From Chloroflexota bacterium (lineage in GTDB: Bacteria > Chloroflexota > UBA6077 > JADZDV01): 14,529 nucleotides of DNA. A program made the translations under genes and the position numbers. The stretch is taken from positions 1 to 14,529 of the forward strand of contig JADZDV010000301.1 of assembly GCA_020850915.1 (NCBI GenBank), written 5' to 3'. Shown here piece by piece: positions 1 to 8,728 of the stretch (within the stretch, counting starts at the first letter, position 1; each line of letters starts with the position of its first letter). The notes below the pieces were generated by a model, which made no database searches, was not told the DNA's origin, and was given only the letters and a program-made list of their open reading frames with translations.

Positions 1-1037
1 AGCGGCATCGCCTGCGAGGTGTAGAACGGCCGGATCCTCAGTTCGGCGTCCAGCAACGGATCGCGGAGCTTCGCTCGCTCGACTGCCTCACGAAGCTCCG
101 CGATGGCCTCTGCTTCCGCCTCTTCCGGCGTGAAGCGGCGGTCGCCCTCGACGACGTACTCTCCCGGCACCATGTTGTGCTTAAAGCCGCCGTGCGCCAT
201 CGTCACATTCAGCAGCGAGCGTAGCGTCTGGCCTCCCCCCGCTCGCACGACGTCCGGGTGGTTGGGGATGACGCTACACCGGGTCTGCACCCGCTCCTTG
301 AGCGCCAGCAGCTCCTGGAGCAAGGCCAGGCTGTGCTCGATCGGGTTCGTGCCCAGTTGCGAGCGGCCCGAGTGGACTGACGTGCCGCGGATCGCGACCG
401 TCCAGGTGAACGCGCCGGCATTGGCGATGCCAACGCTGCCGGCCATCGAGTCGCAGCAGTGGAACCACTGGCAGTCGGCAAACTCTCCCTGGTCCGCCAG
501 GTACATCAGGCCGGTGTACGGCCCGACCTCCTCGTCGGTCGTCAGCGCGATCACCGGGCTGACGGCCGGCTCGATCCCGAGATTGTGGAGGGTCCGGAAC
601 GCCTGGACGATCGCCACCACGCCGGCCTTGGAATCCACAGCGCCACGGCCCCAGATCCGCCCGTCCTGGAGGACCCCCTCCAGCGGCGGATGCCTCCACT
701 GCCCGAGGTTGCCCAGAGGCACTGTGTCGAGGTGGGTGTACCAGAGCATGGCCGGCTTCCCGGGTAGTCGCTGCCGCGCCAGCAGATTGGCGCGCGGCCC
801 GACGAGCTCCGGGTAATGCACGCGCGAGCGCTGCTCGAACACTGCCGGCGGAATGTCCACCCGCCGCGCCTCGAACCCGATGCTCGCCAGCTCCGCTAGC
901 AGCAGCTCCACCAGCTCCGCGTAGTGCTCGCCCGGCGGCGTCTGCGAGGGAATGCGCACCAGAGCGCGCAGCCGCTCGATCGACTCATCCCGTTGCTCGG
1001 CCACCGCCTGCGCGATGCGCTCCCGCGTGGACGCCAT
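1..1037 (-). CDS. M20 family metallohydrolase (ArgE/DapE/ACY1 type), C-terminus cut by window edge
   Basis: Reading the minus strand from an ATG at 1037 gives 345 codons with no stop before the window edge, so the C-terminus is missing (the family usually runs about 400 residues). The protein shows the M20 dinuclear-metal signature in order: THLDTVP (metal ligand His102, Asp104), GRGAVDSKAG (bridging Asp135), TTDEEVG (catalytic Glu169, metal ligand Glu170) and CCDS (ligand Asp196). Known members hydrolyse amide bonds of N-acyl, N-succinyl or N-carbamoyl amino acids or of small peptides in the cytoplasm; the exact substrate cannot be read from the sequence. The start is supported by the Shine-Dalgarno AGAAGGAG (complement of about 1046-1053), eight bases upstream. 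The gene is divergent from the phosphofructokinase-like gene. No signal peptide is seen. Confidence 0.9.
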   Translation of the reverse strand, partial: MASTRERIAQAVAEQRDESIERLRALVRIPSQTPPGEHYAELVELLLAELASIGFEARRVDIPPAVFEQRSRVHYPELVGPRANLLARQRLPGKPAMLWYTHLDTVPLGNLGQWRHPPLEGVLQDGRIWGRGAVDSKAGVVAIVQAFRTLHNLGIEPAVSPVIALTTDEEVGPYTGLMYLADQGEFADCQWFHCCDSMAGSVGIANAGAFTWTVAIRGTSVHSGRSQLGTNPIEHSLALLQELLALKERVQTRCSVIPNHPDVVRAGGGQTLRSLLNVTMAHGGFKHNMVPGEYVVEGDRRFTPEEAEAEAIAELREAVERAKLRDPLLDAELRIRPFYTSQAMP

Positions 1038-1377
1038 GACAACCGCTCCTTCTCACCAGGTTGGCTCCGGATTTCGGGCCGGCCTCGCACCGCTCAGCGG
1101 CTCATCATATGCTTTCCCGCCTTCGCCGCGATGCCGACCAGGGCCGCCCTGGTGACCGGGTGGTCAGCGTGCTGCCGACGCCGCCATTGGCCTCGTTCCC
1201 CTTCCCGGCGCGGTCTGGCGCCGCGTCGTCCCCATACCGACAGGAACCGGGGCGCGCAATGACCTTCAGAGACGTCCGGGCAGCGGGCCGCCTGTCCAAC
1301 TCCCGCCCGTCGCCGAGCGCCATTCGCCTCGCCGCCGTCCAACCGGGGCGTTACACTGCCACCGGTGGGGCTGAGCG
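1038..1377. other. 340-base divergent intergenic region
   Basis: This gap separates the divergent M20 and phosphofructokinase-like genes. Several short ORFs cross it on both strands, but they have Arg/Pro/Ala-rich shadow composition, no recognisable domain and no good ribosome binding site. I see candidate -10 boxes facing outward at both ends (1104-1109 minus, 1352-1357 plus) and no structured RNA or repeat. Confidence 0.6.
1104..1109 (-). promoter_or_regulatory. candidate -10 box for the M20 gene
   Basis: The minus strand reads TATGAT here, 66 bases upstream of the M20 start codon, in a locally AT-rich patch of an otherwise GC-rich gap. No convincing -35 hexamer is seen at 16-18 bases spacing, so this rests on the -10 match and position only. 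Confidence 0.35.
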
Positions 1378-2514
1378 ATGAAGACACTCCAGATCCATGA
1401 CGGCGGATGCGCCCCCGGCTACATGGCGGTGGCGGTCGGGCTGACCGAAGAGGCGGCAGCCCGCGGGCACGAGATGTACGTTGCCGCCGAGGGCTTTCGC
1501 AGCCTGACCGGGGACGGCCATGCGGAGACGCCGTTCCCGCGGCTCGTCATGCGCCCGGAGGCCCTGGCTGGCGGCGAGCCGGCCGTCTCGCTCTACCGGC
1601 GGATCGGGGACGCCGGCTCCGAGTTTCGCAGCGAGCGCTTCCCGGCCTTCCGCCAGCCGGAGAAGGCGGTCGTCGCCGCGGCGGCAATCCGCCAGGCGGG
1701 CTTTCAGCGGGTCATCGGCGTGGGCGGCGACGGCACCTTCCTCGGCATCCGCGCCCTGGCGCGCCAGCTCGGGCCAGACATCCAGGTCGGCTTCGTCAAC
1801 GTCTCAGCCGACAGCGACCTGCGGGACGACGTGAGCGTCGGCTTTCTGACCTGCGCCGAAGAGGGCGCCCGCGTGGCGCAGGGCCTCTTTGACGACGGCT
1901 ACACCCACAACCGCATCTATATCCTGGAGATGATGGGCAATCGCTCCGGCAGCCACGTGCTCCACGCCGGCGCCTCGGCGCGGGCCCACTTCATCATCCT
2001 GCCCCAGTTCCGCTTCGAGCCGGCCATCTGGCAGGAGCTGGCCGCCGCGCTGGCGCACTTCCGCCACGGGTTGATCACCGTGGCGGAGGGCTTCGCGCGG
2101 GAGGAGCGCGCGGCGCTTACCCCGCGGCCCAACGCCGCGGAGTACGTCAAGCGGCAGCTCGAAGCGGCGGGCCTCCAGGACAACCCGGACCGGCGAGTGA
2201 TCGCCGAGCCGTTCAGCCGCTACATCCGCGGCATCGCCCCGAGCTACCTGGAGCGGGAGATCGCCTACCTCAAGAGCCACGTCCTCTTCGCCGCCCTGGA
2301 CGCCGGGCGCGACCGCGTGATGGCCTACGTTACCGGCCTGCGCGACGCTGGCGTGCGCGACTTCGAGGCGGTCGAAGTCTACGACGCGGTCCCCTCCCTC
2401 CTCCTGGAGATCCTCGACCGCCTCGGCATCCGCTCCTTCCGCCGCTACCTGGCCTCCCAGTTTGCGACCTCCCTGGCGGCCGGCGGCCTGACAACCGACC
2501 AGAGTGAGAACTGA
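1378..2514 (+). CDS. divergent 6-phosphofructokinase (PfkA-like) family protein
   Basis: A 378-residue protein with the PfkA fold signatures: GGCAPGYMAVAVG near the start (residues 9-21, compare GGDAPGMN), GGDGT at 116-120 for nucleotide and phosphate binding, EMMGNRSG at 184-191 (compare EVMGR), AEGF at 236-239 and a diverged YIRGI at 282-286 where QRGG is usual. The catalytic TIDND loop is replaced by SADSD at 143-147, which keeps both Asp positions if one residue is gapped just after it. Gly119 in GGDG is the residue type found in ATP-dependent rather than PPi-dependent enzymes. Phosphorylation of fructose 6-phosphate or a related sugar phosphate is inferred; the altered loops make the substrate uncertain. 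At 378 residues it is longer than the usual roughly 320. The ribosome binding site is GGTGGGG at 1364-1370, with a TACACT -10-like box at 1352-1357. The gene is apparently monocistronic, followed by a terminator. Confidence 0.8.
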   Translation: MKTLQIHDGGCAPGYMAVAVGLTEEAAARGHEMYVAAEGFRSLTGDGHAETPFPRLVMRPEALAGGEPAVSLYRRIGDAGSEFRSERFPAFRQPEKAVVAAAAIRQAGFQRVIGVGGDGTFLGIRALARQLGPDIQVGFVNVSADSDLRDDVSVGFLTCAEEGARVAQGLFDDGYTHNRIYILEMMGNRSGSHVLHAGASARAHFIILPQFRFEPAIWQELAAALAHFRHGLITVAEGFAREERAALTPRPNAAEYVKRQLEAAGLQDNPDRRVIAEPFSRYIRGIAPSYLEREIAYLKSHVLFAALDAGRDRVMAYVTGLRDAGVRDFEAVEVYDAVPSLLLEILDRLGIRSFRRYLASQFATSLAAGGLTTDQSEN

Positions 2515-2540
2515 GGTTGCGTCCGCTGGGGTGCGAACAA

Positions 2541-2566
2541 CCCGGCCGGGGCGCCGGGCTTTTCCC
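2541..2566 (+). terminator. intrinsic terminator after the phosphofructokinase-like gene
   Basis: The stem CCCGGC (2541-2546) pairs with GCCGGG (2553-2558) around a six-base loop, followed directly by CTTTTCCC. It begins 26 bases after the stop codon, which fits a rho-independent terminator with a short U-tract. Confidence 0.6.
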
Positions 2567-2573
2567 GCGCCTG

Positions 2574-2591
2574 CCCTCTCCACTACGATCC
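2574..2591 (+). promoter_or_regulatory. 18-bp promoter element shared with the second bicupin gene
   Basis: The 18-mer CCCTCTCCACTACGATCC occurs here and again, identically, at 9136-9153, each time upstream of one of the two bicupin paralogs. It contains the -10-like hexamer TACGAT (2584-2589). A transcript starting about seven bases later would have a leader of roughly 45 bases before the ATG at 2641. No -35 consensus is evident. Whether the CCCTCTCCAC half is a regulator site or simply conserved promoter flank is unknown. Confidence 0.55.
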
Positions 2592-2640
2592 CAGCGCCAG
2601 GTCGCGACGCGTACGCGGCCGCGACGAAGCGCGGCATCGG

Positions 2641-3369
2641 ATGGCAGAGAACCTCAACGGCTACACCTGCGTGCGATTCGGCGACGCGCCGTTCCGCAAG
2701 CGCGACGAAGACGCCTGGCCGCCGCTCACCAGACGGCTCTACCTCGATCAGGAGCGCAACCTCTCGATCAGCATCGTCTGGTACGGCCGCGGCGCCACGG
2801 AGCCCCGCCACGTCCATAACGGCACCCACGCCACCTGGCTGCTGATCGGCTCGGCCTTGATGGACGGCCAGACCGCCGGCCCCTGCGACGTCGTCTACGG
2901 GCCCGGACGCGTGCCGCACGGCCCGCTGCTGTACGAAAACGGCTGCATGCTGTTCAGCGTGAACCACGGCGGCTCCTTCCACACCGCCGTGGATGGCGAG
3001 TACGCCGGGGCCCCGTCTGACGGGCTGCCCGCCCAGCTGGTCCACGAGCGCGACCACGAGTGGCAGGCCACCGTTAGCCAGGGCGGCCAGTGGTCCAGCA
3101 AGACCAAGACCCTGCTGTACGACCCAGCCCGCCAGTACACCGCCAAGATGATCCTCTGGCCGGCCGGCTCCACGGCGCCCCGCCACGTCCACCCCGGCTT
3201 CCACGCCAACCTGATCTTCAGCGGCAGCGCCACGGTGGGCGGCCAGACGTTCGGCCCGTGGGACCTGATCTACGGCCCCGGCGACACCCCCCACGGCCCG
3301 ATCGAGTTCTCCGAGGACTGCATCATGGTCGTCGGCGGCGTCGGCGACCTCATCCCGCGCGCGCTGTAG
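2641..3369 (+). CDS. bicupin protein, paralog 1
   Basis: A 242-residue soluble protein built of two similar cupin halves. Each half has the metal-binding pattern PRHVHxGxHA and, 36 residues after the first His, a YGPGxxPHGP motif. Candidate ligands are His57, His59, His63 and His93 in the N-terminal half and His172, His174, His178 and His208 in the C-terminal half, so both barrels look able to bind metal. Both halves also share a GxT...GP.D strand. A four-His set without the usual cupin Glu resembles the ChrR/acireductone-type cupins, but no reaction can be assigned. No signal peptide or membrane segment is present. No clear Shine-Dalgarno precedes the ATG; the start is supported by gapless alignment with the paralog at 9232-9963. 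The gene is preceded by its own promoter element and followed by a hairpin terminator, so it is likely monocistronic. Confidence 0.85.
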   Translation: MAENLNGYTCVRFGDAPFRKRDEDAWPPLTRRLYLDQERNLSISIVWYGRGATEPRHVHNGTHATWLLIGSALMDGQTAGPCDVVYGPGRVPHGPLLYENGCMLFSVNHGGSFHTAVDGEYAGAPSDGLPAQLVHERDHEWQATVSQGGQWSSKTKTLLYDPARQYTAKMILWPAGSTAPRHVHPGFHANLIFSGSATVGGQTFGPWDLIYGPGDTPHGPIEFSEDCIMVVGGVGDLIPRAL

Positions 3370-3376
3370 GCGCGGT

Positions 3377-3405
3377 CGGGCGGCCCGAGGCGCTCGGGCC
3401 GCCCG
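3377..3405 (+). terminator. GC-rich hairpin terminator after bicupin 1
   Basis: A perfect 12-bp stem (3377-3388 with 3394-3405) closes a five-base loop, eight bases after the bicupin stop codon. There is no real U-tract behind it, so termination may be factor-assisted or the hairpin may mainly protect the 3' end. Confidence 0.6.
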
Positions 3406-3473
3406 CTTCACCCGCTCCTCCTCCCGCCAGGTTCCACCCATCGCCCTGGATCGCCCGGTTAGCTCGAACGCGG

Positions 3474-3479
3474 TACGAT
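3474..3479 (+). promoter_or_regulatory. candidate -10 box of the UGSC selenoprotein operon
   Basis: The sequence TACGATCC matches the core of the 18-bp element found before both bicupin genes, but lacks its CCCTCTCCAC half. It lies 38 bases before the ATG at 3518. No -35 consensus is visible. Confidence 0.45.
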
Positions 3480-3517
3480 CCCCCAACACCGTCTGCCCGC
3501 GGAGGAACCCCTTCGCC

Positions 3518-5137
<1,620 letters not shown>

Positions 5138-5188
5138 GCCGGGCCGGGGCGGCCGGCTGTCCGAACCCAGCGTGAGGAGACCTCCGAG

Positions 5189-6403
5189 GTGCTAGCGGAG
5201 AACCCCTACATCCCCCCGTTCTCACGAGGAGAGTTTGCGCGGCGGCAGGCGATGGTCCAGGCCGCCATGCGGGAGCGCGGACTCGACTGCCTGGTCATCT
5301 TCGGCGGAGACCGTTCGGCCGGGACGGACGTTGGCCAACCGAATGCCGTCTACCTGAGCAATTACGCGCCGCTCTCGGCCAGCTACGTCGTGGTGCCGGC
5401 CAGCGGCGCCCCGACCCTCGTCATGCGCCACCACTTCCACCTCCCGAACGCCAAGGAGATCGGCGCCCTCGAGGACGCGCGGGCCAGCGAGGAGGTGGAG
5501 CACGGCGTCGCCGACCGCCTGAAAGAGCTGGGCGTCGAGCGCGGCCGGATCGGCCTGGTCGGCTCAGGCGTCACCTTCCCGAACTGGTCGATCCCCCACG
5601 AGCACTTCCAGCACCTCCAGGCCACCCTGCCCGGCGCGACGTTCGAGAACGTCAGCGGCTGGTACGAAGACCTCCGCCTGCTGAAGAGCGAGGAGGAGCT
5701 GGCCTTGATGGAGCGCGCCGGCGACCTGACCTCGTTCGCCTACGAGGAGCTGCTCCTCTCCACGAAGCCCGGTGCCCGCCACGCTGACCTGCGCCGGGTG
5801 GTGGAGTACGCGGCGTTCCGCCTGGGTGGCAACTACTCCTTCATCCTGATCGGCTCCACCTCGATGGACCAGCCGGACATGCCGTTCCCCTCGGCTGTCC
5901 CCACCTACCGCACCGTCGAGCAGGGCCACGTCGTCCTGACAGAGATCCCGATCGGCCTCGGCAATTACTCGGCCAAGATCATGGGCACCTACTTCGTGGG
6001 CCAGCCGAACGACCTCTACCGCCGCCTGTTCGAGGCCGCGGCCGAGACCTACGAGCGGACCGTCGAGGGCCTCAAGCCCGGCATGCAGGGTCGCGACGTG
6101 CGCCAGTTCCTGCGGCCGATCCAGGAGGCCGGCTTCGTGACCCACGGCCCGCTCATCATGGGCTGGTCCACCTACAACGAGCGACCGCGCGTGGGTGTCC
6201 TGAACACAGCCCAGAGCTCCATGCCCGAGCCGGCCGCTGACCTGGATCTCGTCTTCCGCCCCGGCCATTGCATCTACGTCACCGGTCGCGCCGCTACCCC
6301 GGACCTGCGCGCCCGCGTCTGGATCGGCGCAAGCTGCGTCTTCACCGGCACAAGCCTCCGCATGCTGGTCAAACATCCGATCAGCCAGATGCGCGTGGTC
6401 TGA
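5189..6403 (+). CDS. M24 (creatinase / Xaa-Pro peptidase fold) family protein lacking the metal ligands
   Basis: A 404-residue protein with the two-domain pita-bread layout: an N-terminal creatinase-type domain (FSRGEFARRQ...RERGLDCLVIFGGD, about 1-140) and a C-terminal M24 domain (from EDLRLLKSEEELALMERAG, about 160, to the end). In metallo-M24 enzymes the ligands are Asp, Asp, His, Glu, Glu. Here the first Asp is Glu242, the second is Lys253 (SAKIMGTYFVG where sDiTRTF is usual), His319 is kept (THGPLIMG), the first Glu is Thr355 and the last is Gly370. It is therefore unlikely to be a metallopeptidase. Creatinase itself works without metal, hydrolysing a C-N bond, so a creatinase-like amidinohydrolase or another substrate is possible. 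The start is GTG at 5189 with GAGGAG at 5174-5179, nine bases upstream. It follows the UGSC gene by 51 bases in the same direction, suggesting an operon and a functional link. Confidence 0.85.
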   Translation: MLAENPYIPPFSRGEFARRQAMVQAAMRERGLDCLVIFGGDRSAGTDVGQPNAVYLSNYAPLSASYVVVPASGAPTLVMRHHFHLPNAKEIGALEDARASEEVEHGVADRLKELGVERGRIGLVGSGVTFPNWSIPHEHFQHLQATLPGATFENVSGWYEDLRLLKSEEELALMERAGDLTSFAYEELLLSTKPGARHADLRRVVEYAAFRLGGNYSFILIGSTSMDQPDMPFPSAVPTYRTVEQGHVVLTEIPIGLGNYSAKIMGTYFVGQPNDLYRRLFEAAAETYERTVEGLKPGMQGRDVRQFLRPIQEAGFVTHGPLIMGWSTYNERPRVGVLNTAQSSMPEPAADLDLVFRPGHCIYVTGRAATPDLRARVWIGASCVFTGTSLRMLVKHPISQMRVV

Positions 6404-6487
6404 GCCACGGAAAGAAAGTGCGCACGCGAAGCCACGAAGGAGCCTCCAGCGAGCAGCCGCGTACCGGTCAGCCAACCGAATGACCAG

Positions 6488-6694
6488 TGTCATCCCGACG
6501 AAGGAGGGATCACCCGGTAGGAGACTCGCGGACGGAGCCGAGCCAACCAGCCAATCGTAGGGTGGGCACCGCCCACCATGCCCGCTTGTCGGTTGTGCGG
6601 AGGTGCTGGGCGGAGCCCACCCTACGGCTTTCGGCTTGGTCGGTACCTGGAAGGTTATCTCTTACAGCGTGATCCCTCCTTGGTAGGGGTGACA
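6488..6694. mobile_element. 207-bp MITE-like fold-back element
   Basis: Terminal inverted repeats of 26 bp, identical at 23 positions, bound this element: the left arm (6488-6513) begins TGTCATCCC and ends AAGGAGGGATCAC, and the right arm (6669-6694) is its complement. Neither strand encodes a transposase. The TGTCAyCC ends are typical of small non-autonomous repeats dispersed in bacterial genomes. No target-site duplication is obvious. A second palindromic repeat is nested inside (6556-6626). The element occupies most of the 334-base gap between the convergent M24 and hydantoinase genes; I see nothing else in the gap. Confidence 0.7.
6556..6626. repeat. nested GTAGGGTGGGC inverted repeat
   Basis: CGTAGGGTGGGC (6556-6567) is perfectly complementary to GCCCACCCTACG (6615-6626), and the left arm continues into its own small hairpin, GGTGGGC-acc-GCCCACC. 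This motif resembles REP-like repeats seen in many unrelated bacteria. It sits off-centre inside the larger MITE-like element, suggesting sequential insertion. Confidence 0.65.
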
Positions 6695-6737
6695 GGGTGT
6701 TCCGCGGCTTCGCGTGAGTCCGATCTCTAAAGCTCTA

Positions 6738-8159
6738 TCAACAGACGGCCGGGCCGTTCTGCACGCCCCCCTCGAGCTTTCGGAACAGCTTCGTGCCCGC
6801 GCCGGCGGCGTCTGTGAGCTGCCCTTGCTGAACCACCACCTTGCCGCGCAGCATCGTCAGCACCGGCCAGCCCGTCACCTCGAAGCCTTCCCAGAGGCTG
6901 TAGTCCGAATCGTGCAGGTCGTCCAGGCCGATCGTCTTCTGCACGGAGGGGTCGAAGACCACCACGTCCGCGTCGCTGCCGACGGCGAGAACCCCCTTGC
7001 GCGGATACAGGCCGTGCAGCTTCGCGGCGTTCGTGGCGATCAGCTCCACGAACCGCTCCAGCGAGAGGCCACGCTTCACCACCGCCTCGGAGTACACCAC
7101 CGGCACCCGCGTCTCGGAGCCCACGTGGCCGCCCGTTGCGTCGTTGATCGTCTTCCCGCGCACCTTGATCGCCCGCGGCGTGCAGACCTCGTCCGTCGCC
7201 ACGGCGTTGATCTCGCCAGAGGCCATGCCGTCCCAGAGCCCCTGGCGATCCTCCTCGTACTTCAGTGACGGGTAGGTGTGGTAGATGACCCCGTCCGGAC
7301 GGCGGTACGCCTCGGCCGTGAAGGCGGCGTAGTTGTGGAGCGTCTCGCCGTAGATCGGGAAGCCGTCCGCTCGTGCCTCGGCGATCGCTGCCACGCCGGC
7401 CTTCGCGCTGGTGTGCATCATGTAGAGGGCCGCGCCCTCCACGTAGCGCGCCAGCCGGATGATCCGCCGGAACGAGAGATCCTCGGACATGGGGGTGTGG
7501 GCGAGCGGCATGTTCTCGAAGGCGTTCCGCTCCTCCCGATTGAGCTTCTCGTACATGTGCATGACGAGGTCGTTGTCCTCGGCGTGGATCGCCATGATCC
7601 CGCCATGGCGGGCGACCTGCTGCATGACCTCCCAGATCAGCCCAAACGGCACCATCCGGCCCAGCCGCGTGGGAAGGACGTTGGTCGTGTAGACCTTGAA
7701 GCTCGGATAGCCGGCGCTGATCGCCTCCGGGATCTGCTCGATCAGCTCCGGCGTCACGTTGCCGGTGAACATGAAGTGCAGTGCCCAGTCCGTGTAGACC
7801 TCGGAGAAGGTGCCCTCCTTCTCGCGGATGACCTCCTCGATACCGCCCGCGCCCTCCCAGGTTGCGAAGTCCAGCAGGGTCGTCGTCCCGCCAAAGAGCG
7901 CCGCCCGGCTGATCTGGCTCAGCGACCCGCTCAGCGTCACCGGCCCCTGCCAGCCGGGAATCGCCATCTCGCTGTGGATGTGCGGATCGACCCCGCCCGG
8001 GATGACCAGCTTACCGCTGGCGTCAACCACCCTTCCCGCGTCATCTAGCGAGCCCGGCGCCGCGATGGCGACGATCCGCTCCCCCTGCACCCCGACGTCC
8101 CACAGCCCCACGCCCTCCGGCGTGACGACCGTCCCACCACGGATCACAACGTCCAGCAT
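6738..8159 (-). CDS. dihydropyrimidinase / D-hydantoinase family cyclic amidohydrolase
   Basis: A 473-residue amidohydrolase with the complete dinuclear metal site of the hydantoinase/dihydropyrimidinase group at matching spacing: DPHIH (His60, His62), SFKVY (Lys155, the carboxylated bridging lysine), IHAED (His192), MMHTSAKAG (His239) and ATDEVC (Asp323). The N-terminal IRGGTVVTPEG strand and C-terminal KGVLAVGSDADVVVFDP are the usual composite beta-domain pieces. These enzymes open cyclic amides such as hydantoins and dihydropyrimidines in the cytoplasm. Two usual residues differ: the Tyr five positions after the bridging Lys is Asn160, and the His after the final Asp is Glu324, so the substrate is probably not a classical hydantoin. 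The start ATG at 8159 has GGAGG six bases upstream. The gene is convergent with the M24 gene and divergent from hicB. Confidence 0.88.
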   Translation of the reverse strand: MLDVVIRGGTVVTPEGVGLWDVGVQGERIVAIAAPGSLDDAGRVVDASGKLVIPGGVDPHIHSEMAIPGWQGPVTLSGSLSQISRAALFGGTTTLLDFATWEGAGGIEEVIREKEGTFSEVYTDWALHFMFTGNVTPELIEQIPEAISAGYPSFKVYTTNVLPTRLGRMVPFGLIWEVMQQVARHGGIMAIHAEDNDLVMHMYEKLNREERNAFENMPLAHTPMSEDLSFRRIIRLARYVEGAALYMMHTSAKAGVAAIAEARADGFPIYGETLHNYAAFTAEAYRRPDGVIYHTYPSLKYEEDRQGLWDGMASGEINAVATDEVCTPRAIKVRGKTINDATGGHVGSETRVPVVYSEAVVKRGLSLERFVELIATNAAKLHGLYPRKGVLAVGSDADVVVFDPSVQKTIGLDDLHDSDYSLWEGFEVTGWPVLTMLRGKVVVQQGQLTDAAGAGTKLFRKLEGGVQNGPAVC

Positions 8160-8289
8160 GTACCGCCTCCATCAGATAGGCCTGAACCTTACACCGTTGG
8201 AGGGGAGGGGGCAAACAGGGTTCGCCGGAGCCGGACACGCGCCGAACAGCCGCCCAAGAGCGGCGCTTGCCCGGTAGTAGGATGAGAGC

Positions 8290-8484
8290 ATGAAGTACAA
8301 GATCGCGCTGATCCGCTCGGAAGAGGGTGTCAGCGTCTCGGTGCCCGGCCTGCCTGGCTGCTGGTCAGAAGGAGCGACAGAGGAAGAGGCGCTGGCCAAT
8401 ATACCTGAGGCCCTTGCCGAGTACCTCGCTGTACGTGGCGAGCTGCTGGAGCAGGCCGAAGTCCGCGAGATCGAGGTGGCCTAG
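8290..8484 (+). CDS. hicB: HicB family antitoxin
   Basis: A 64-residue protein matching the short HicB fold: an N-terminal beta strand (KYKIALIRSEEGVSVSVPGL), the hallmark PGLPGCWSEGAT and EEALANIPEALAEYL. HicB proteins neutralise the mRNA-cleaving toxin HicA and often autorepress. No separate DNA-binding tail is present, so this is the minimal form. AGGA at 8279-8282 lies seven bases before the ATG; the overlapping TAGGAT could instead be a -10 box. The hicA remnant follows directly in the same frame after a TAG, giving the antitoxin-first order common in this subgroup. Confidence 0.85.
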   Translation: MKYKIALIRSEEGVSVSVPGLPGCWSEGATEEEALANIPEALAEYLAVRGELLEQAEVREIEVA

Positions 8485-8700
8485 TACAGGCCTCGCATCC
8501 CCGGTGTCAATCATCTCGATGCCATTCGCGCGTTCGAGAAAGCCGGGTCCTGGGTGGCGCGCCAGGGCAAGCACGTTGTCATGACGGATGGGACTCGGAT
8601 CTTGACAATCCCACGGCACAACCCCGTGAACGTGTTCACGATGGGTGGAATAGCCCGAGTTGCCGGCCAGACGCCCGAACAGTTCCGAGAACTCCTCTAG
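8485..8700 (+). pseudogene. hicA: HicA family toxin lacking a usable start codon
   Basis: Directly after the hicB amber stop, the same frame encodes a complete HicA-like sequence: RPRIPGVNHLDAIRAFEKAG, WVARQGKHVVMTDG with the catalytic-type His (RQGKH), RILTIPRHNPVN and GQTPEQFRELL before TAG at 8698-8700. HicA is a small RNase that cuts mRNA. Between the hicB stop and the conserved core there is no ATG, GTG, TTG or CTG in frame; the first GTG (8554) and ATG (8581) fall inside the domain and would remove its first helix. The toxin is therefore probably silent, unless it starts at the rare codon ATC (8497) or is made by readthrough of the TAG as a HicB-HicA fusion. The coding region is otherwise undamaged, so inactivation would be recent. 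Confidence 0.7.
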
Positions 8701-8701
8701 C

Positions 8702-8719
8702 CCCCGGTCGCCGCCGGGG
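8702..8719 (+). terminator. weak hairpin after hicA
   Basis: CCCCGG (8702-8707) pairs with CCGGGG (8714-8719) around a six-base loop, one base after the hicA stop. There is no U-tract, and the sequence overlaps the end of the opposing PemK remnant region, so this is only a candidate. Confidence 0.3.
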
Positions 8720-8728
8720 CACGGGTGG

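Noticed and set aside
1061..1381. A 106-codon ORF in the divergent intergenic region
   Set aside because: It has Arg/Pro/Ser-rich composition, no ribosome binding site and no domain, and it overlaps the phosphofructokinase start codon.
5564..6493. A 309-codon minus-strand frame
   Set aside because: It lies antisense to the well-supported M24 gene, with low-complexity composition.
7278..8048. A 256-codon plus-strand frame
   Set aside because: It lies antisense to the hydantoinase gene, which has all catalytic motifs, and contains no recognisable motif itself.
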